Positions 4,149-5,810 of a DNA stretch of 5,810 nucleotides are shown here, one piece after another. The notes beneath the pieces were generated by a model, which was given only the letters and a program-made list of their open reading frames with translations, had not been told where the DNA came from and ran no database searches. The DNA is from Christensenella sp. UBA3700. Lineage in GTDB: Bacteria; Bacillota; Clostridia; Christensenellales; UBA3700. The translations under genes were made by a program, and so were the position numbers. Each line of letters opens with the position of its first letter. Position 1 is the first letter of the stretch. Location of the stretch: positions 1 through 5,810 of the forward strand of contig DFIJ01000068.1 of NCBI GenBank assembly GCA_002372775.1. Direction: 5' to 3'.

Positions 4149-4902
4149 TTTTCTCCTTGTATAGTTCCGGTGAAGCTAAATCCAACATAGTCTTGCAGAG
4201 TCGGCAAATACCTCCGCGCATACAAGACTGTTTACAATCCTTACGAGTCATACTTATCTTAGGATCTATCATCCTATTGACTCCTGGATAGTTTAAATTA
4301 GTAATTAAATCCTTTAAATCGCCATCCCATTCTTTTTCTTCTATATAGATACGATAAAGAGCTTGTTCCTTATGTTTATTTACATCTTCAAACTCAATAA
4401 CATCAATTAAATCTGTATAATTATCTAAATCCTCTGGTCTTATCCATCCACCTGCTATTCCATTTTCACGAGGATATCCATCTGCATAAGCCACATTAGG
4501 AGTTACTCTAATTTCAACTGATACACTTTTGCGCACCGAGGCCAAATCAAATATAAGGGGGCCGTCCACGCGCACCGCGCACACTCCCACTGCCGCCATT
4601 CCTTTTAAAGTATAAAAATCAGTAGCAGGAAAGCCTATATAAAACGGAATATCAGTATCTTGAAACAGCTTAAAATTGCCGCAGCAGATTTTAAATTTTC
4701 CTCTGCTAAGACCATTATATAACTTTAATTCTTCATATTCTTCTTCGGTTAATTTAGTTTCAAGACATTCTAATACTACTTCCTTGTCAGGGTACTGTTC
4801 AAATATCTCAGGAATTATATCTCTTTTTTCCCATATAACTTTTAATTCATTTGCTTTCTCAAGATATTCCTTATCTTGCTAAGCATTAAGACACACCTTC
4901 AT
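4129..4902 (-). CDS. protein of unknown function with in-frame TAG at codon 8 (257 codons), Cys-rich C-terminus
   Basis: The ATG at 4900-4902 has a perfect GGAGG (4909-4913) at 6-nt spacing and is in the same frame as the long downstream reading frame. The only interruption is TAG at 4879-4881 (codon 8), so the predicted protein is MKVCLNA, amber, QDKEYLEKANEL and onward. No usable ATG, GTG or TTG in this frame occurs between the TAG and a point about 90 codons further on, where ATG 4597-4599 would give a 156-aa product. Residues 9-70 look acidic and helical; the middle is beta-rich and includes a GC-rich segment around VGVCAVRVDGPLIF; the C-terminus has a Cys cluster (Cys223, 227, 233, 236; spacing CX3CX5CX2C) that may bind zinc or an iron-sulfur cluster. 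The gene may be amber-recoded, or broken by a nonsense mutation. The function is unknown. Confidence 0.7.
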
Positions 4903-5029
4903 CCGATACCTCCGATAATTTTTCATATAAGTAATCTCTATACCACTCTAAATATTGACTTAATGGATATTGTTCTTCCAATTTATTAAGTCTTTCTATA
5001 TCTTTTATAATTTCTTCTTTAGTACACAT
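4886..5029 (-). CDS. small protein of unknown function (47 aa)
   Basis: First gene of the operon from the promoter at 5060-5088. The ATG at 5027-5029 follows AAGAAGG with suitable spacing, about 25 nt after the expected transcription start. The product begins MCTKEEIIKDIERLNKLEEQ and is acidic and helical, with WYRDYLYEKL in its second half. Its TAA (4886-4888) overlaps the next gene by 17 nt, so that gene's Shine-Dalgarno and start lie inside this frame, as expected for translational coupling. I recognise no family. Confidence 0.7.
   Translation of the reverse strand: MCTKEEIIKDIERLNKLEEQYPLSQYLEWYRDYLYEKLSEVSDEGVS
4909..4913 (-). promoter_or_regulatory. ribosome binding site that fixes the start of the amber-containing gene
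   Basis: GGAGG on the minus strand, 6 nt before ATG 4900-4902. This is the strongest Shine-Dalgarno in the operon and is in frame with the long ORF downstream of the TAG. A second ATG at 4884-4886 with AAGGTG lies in another frame that stops after 14 codons, so it does not explain the gene. Confidence 0.75.
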
Positions 5030-5059
5030 AGAATTACCTTCTTAATATTTTCTATAAAT

Positions 5060-5088
5060 ATTATAGCACAAAATTTTTTTAAATGCAA
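5060..5088 (-). promoter_or_regulatory. SigA-like promoter for the 47-aa/amber/peptidase operon
   Basis: A -35 box TTGCAT (5083-5088), a 17-bp spacer containing TTAAAAAAATTTT, and TATAAT (5060-5065) followed by ATTTATAGAAAA. Its -35 box overlaps the T tract of the terminator upstream (5087-5115), so termination of one transcript and initiation of the next occupy the same bases. Confidence 0.88.
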
Positions 5089-5115
5089 AAAAGGAGTGGA
5101 TTTCTCCACTCCTTT
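5087..5115 (-). terminator. intrinsic terminator of the 124-aa gene
   Basis: On the minus strand a perfect 11-bp stem AAAGGAGTGGA/TCCACTCCTTT is closed by a GAAA tetraloop and followed by T's that run into the next promoter's -35 box. It is the clearest intrinsic terminator in the window. Confidence 0.92.
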
Positions 5116-5124
5116 CTTTCATTC

Positions 5125-5143
5125 GATTTTGCGAAGCAAAATC
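5125..5143 (-). repeat. perfect 8-bp hairpin at the stop codon of the 124-aa gene
   Basis: GATTTTGC and GCAAAATC flank a 3-nt loop (5133-5135). The stem overlaps the TGA stop (5142-5144) and sits 9 nt before the terminator stem, giving two tandem 3' hairpins. It may protect the transcript from exonucleases. Confidence 0.6.
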
Positions 5144-5516
5144 ATGCTCTCTTATAGGCAACTCTCTTTACAGTCTTACCCTCGGCATTCTCGACCTTAA
5201 TTTCAACCTTCTCGATACCTTCGAGCTTAGCGATACGAGAAGTTACCTTGTTGCGGGTAAGGTCCTCAAGGTTAAGCTTTGCTACAATCTCATCGGCGGT
5301 AATAGGCTCGTCGCCAATAGCACCAGCGATAGCGTCAAGGAAGGGATCAGGCTCAGCTGCCTTCTCAGCTCTCTTCTCCTTAGCCTTAGCGGACTTGTTG
5401 TCGAGCTTGGTAATCTGAGCATCAAGGAAAGCTACCCAATCCTCATTGTTACCGTTCTCGATTACAAAATTCTTAATTGCCTCAAAGTTCTCTCTTGCAG
5501 TTACTCTCTTTTCCAT
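5142..5516 (-). CDS. probable highly expressed small protein with possible C-terminal winged-helix domain (124 aa)
   Basis: Its N-terminal region (about 1-45) is helical and starts MEKRVTARENFEAIKNFV; a Lys/Ala-rich linker follows (about 41-55), then a region (about 65-124) where ITADEIVAKLNLEDLTRNKVTSRIAKLE and a beta hairpin EKVEIKVENAEGKTVKRVAY give a winged helix-turn-helix pattern. Small proteins of this overall design are common in phages of gut Firmicutes, usually without assigned function; DNA binding is inferred. Codons are GC-richer and more regular than in the neighbours, and with a dedicated promoter, a long leader (5517-5586), an AAGGAG site 8 nt from the ATG and a strong terminator this suggests abundant expression. 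The stop is TGA. Confidence 0.8.
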   Translation of the reverse strand: MEKRVTARENFEAIKNFVIENGNNEDWVAFLDAQITKLDNKSAKAKEKRAEKAAEPDPFLDAIAGAIGDEPITADEIVAKLNLEDLTRNKVTSRIAKLEGIEKVEIKVENAEGKTVKRVAYKRA

Positions 5517-5586
5517 TTTCTTTTCTCCTTAATAGTTTTTTTCTTTTTTTAGATTTGGATTTTCTTTCCTTATCTTTTACAATTAT

Positions 5587-5615
5587 ATTATACATTAAAT
5601 TTTTTAAAATTTCAA
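5587..5615 (-). promoter_or_regulatory. SigA-like promoter for the 124-aa gene
   Basis: A -35 box TTGAAA (5610-5615), a 17-bp spacer with TTTTAAAAAATTT, and TATAAT (5587-5592). A TTGACT a few bases further upstream gives a 22-bp spacing and is less likely. The untranslated leader is about 65 nt and purine-rich. Confidence 0.82.
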
Positions 5616-5657
5616 GTCAATGTCTGATATTAAGCTTTTTTTAGAAAGTGTATAATT

Positions 5658-5810
5658 TTACTTAAAATCAATATCTCTAAAATAGCAGTAGGATTGCCAA
5701 TCACTAGGCAATGAAGGAATTATATCCTCTAAATCATAACCTTCTTTTATTTCTTCTGTTAAGACATAATATAATCCAGTACTATCCTGATGATATATAT
5801 TTTTAAATCC
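5658..5810 (-). CDS. C-terminal 50 aa of a gene entering from the right edge, unknown function
   Basis: An open frame runs from the right edge to TAA at 5658-5660, with the ending PSLPSDWQSYCYFRDIDFK. It has no start codon inside the window, so it is a partial gene. The sequence is rich in Asp, Tyr and Ile with the stretch TEEIKEGYDLEDIIP. No family is recognised. No hairpin terminator is visible between its stop and the promoter of the 124-aa gene. Confidence 0.7.
   Translation of the reverse strand, partial: GFKNIYHQDSTGLYYVLTEEIKEGYDLEDIIPSLPSDWQSYCYFRDIDFK

Noticed and set aside
4884..4886. ATG with AAGGTG at 4884-4886 as the start of the long downstream gene, requiring a -1 frameshift
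   Set aside because: It is in another frame that stops after 14 codons and there is no canonical slippery heptamer. The in-frame ATG at 4900-4902 with GGAGG explains the region with one TAG instead.
5640..5660. TATAAT-like sequence on the plus strand near 5651
   Set aside because: No suitable -35 at 16-18 bp and no plus-strand gene follows; it is chance in AT-rich sequence near the end of a gene.
1..5810. Insertion sequence, integrase or attachment site
   Set aside because: No transposase or recombinase motif and no terminal inverted repeats flanking a gene were seen.

Overview
The window looks like part of an AT-rich, tRNA-carrying bacteriophage (or phage-like element) genome with a Firmicutes-type host. 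The evidence for this is tightly packed small genes all on the minus strand, AAGGAG/GGAGG Shine-Dalgarno sites, SigA-like promoters (TTGNNN, 17 bp, TATAAT), phage-style accessory enzymes and tRNA genes embedded in non-coding RNA blocks. The host is inferred from sequence style only; there is no capsid, terminase or polymerase gene here to confirm it.

Layout in the direction of transcription (high to low coordinates): (1) the 3' end of a gene entering from the right edge (5658-5810); (2) a monocistronic, probably strongly expressed 124-aa protein with a possible C-terminal winged-helix domain (5142-5516), with its own promoter and a textbook intrinsic terminator (5087-5115); (3) a promoter (5060-5088) driving an overlapping four-gene operon: a 47-aa protein, a 257-codon gene with an in-frame amber codon at codon 8, an M20/M42/M28-type metallopeptidase with a C-terminal Cys-rich zinc-ribbon tail, and a 102-aa protein; (4) a promoter (2858-2886) driving a SprT-like zinc metalloprotease; (5) a promoter (2309-2337) driving about 400 nt of non-coding RNA, in which a closed structured domain, a class I tRNA-Leu(UAA) and a second multi-hairpin domain follow one another; (6) a promoter (1865-1893) driving a HAD phosphatase of the Swiss-Army-Knife RNA-repair type; (7) a promoter (1351-1379) driving five tiny proteins of unknown function; (8) a promoter (230-258) driving another structured leader of about 160 nt followed by a tRNA-Arg(ACG) cut by the left edge.

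The points most worth attention are the two promoter-driven structured RNA blocks that precede or surround the tRNAs, the gene interrupted by one amber codon (with no gene in the window using TAG as its stop), and a set of seven promoters with identical 17-bp spacers, most of them carrying an A-tract/T-tract junction. A HAD RNA-repair-type phosphatase between tRNA blocks suggests, but does not prove, maintenance of phage or host tRNAs. Gene functions are inferred from motifs; no database search was possible.
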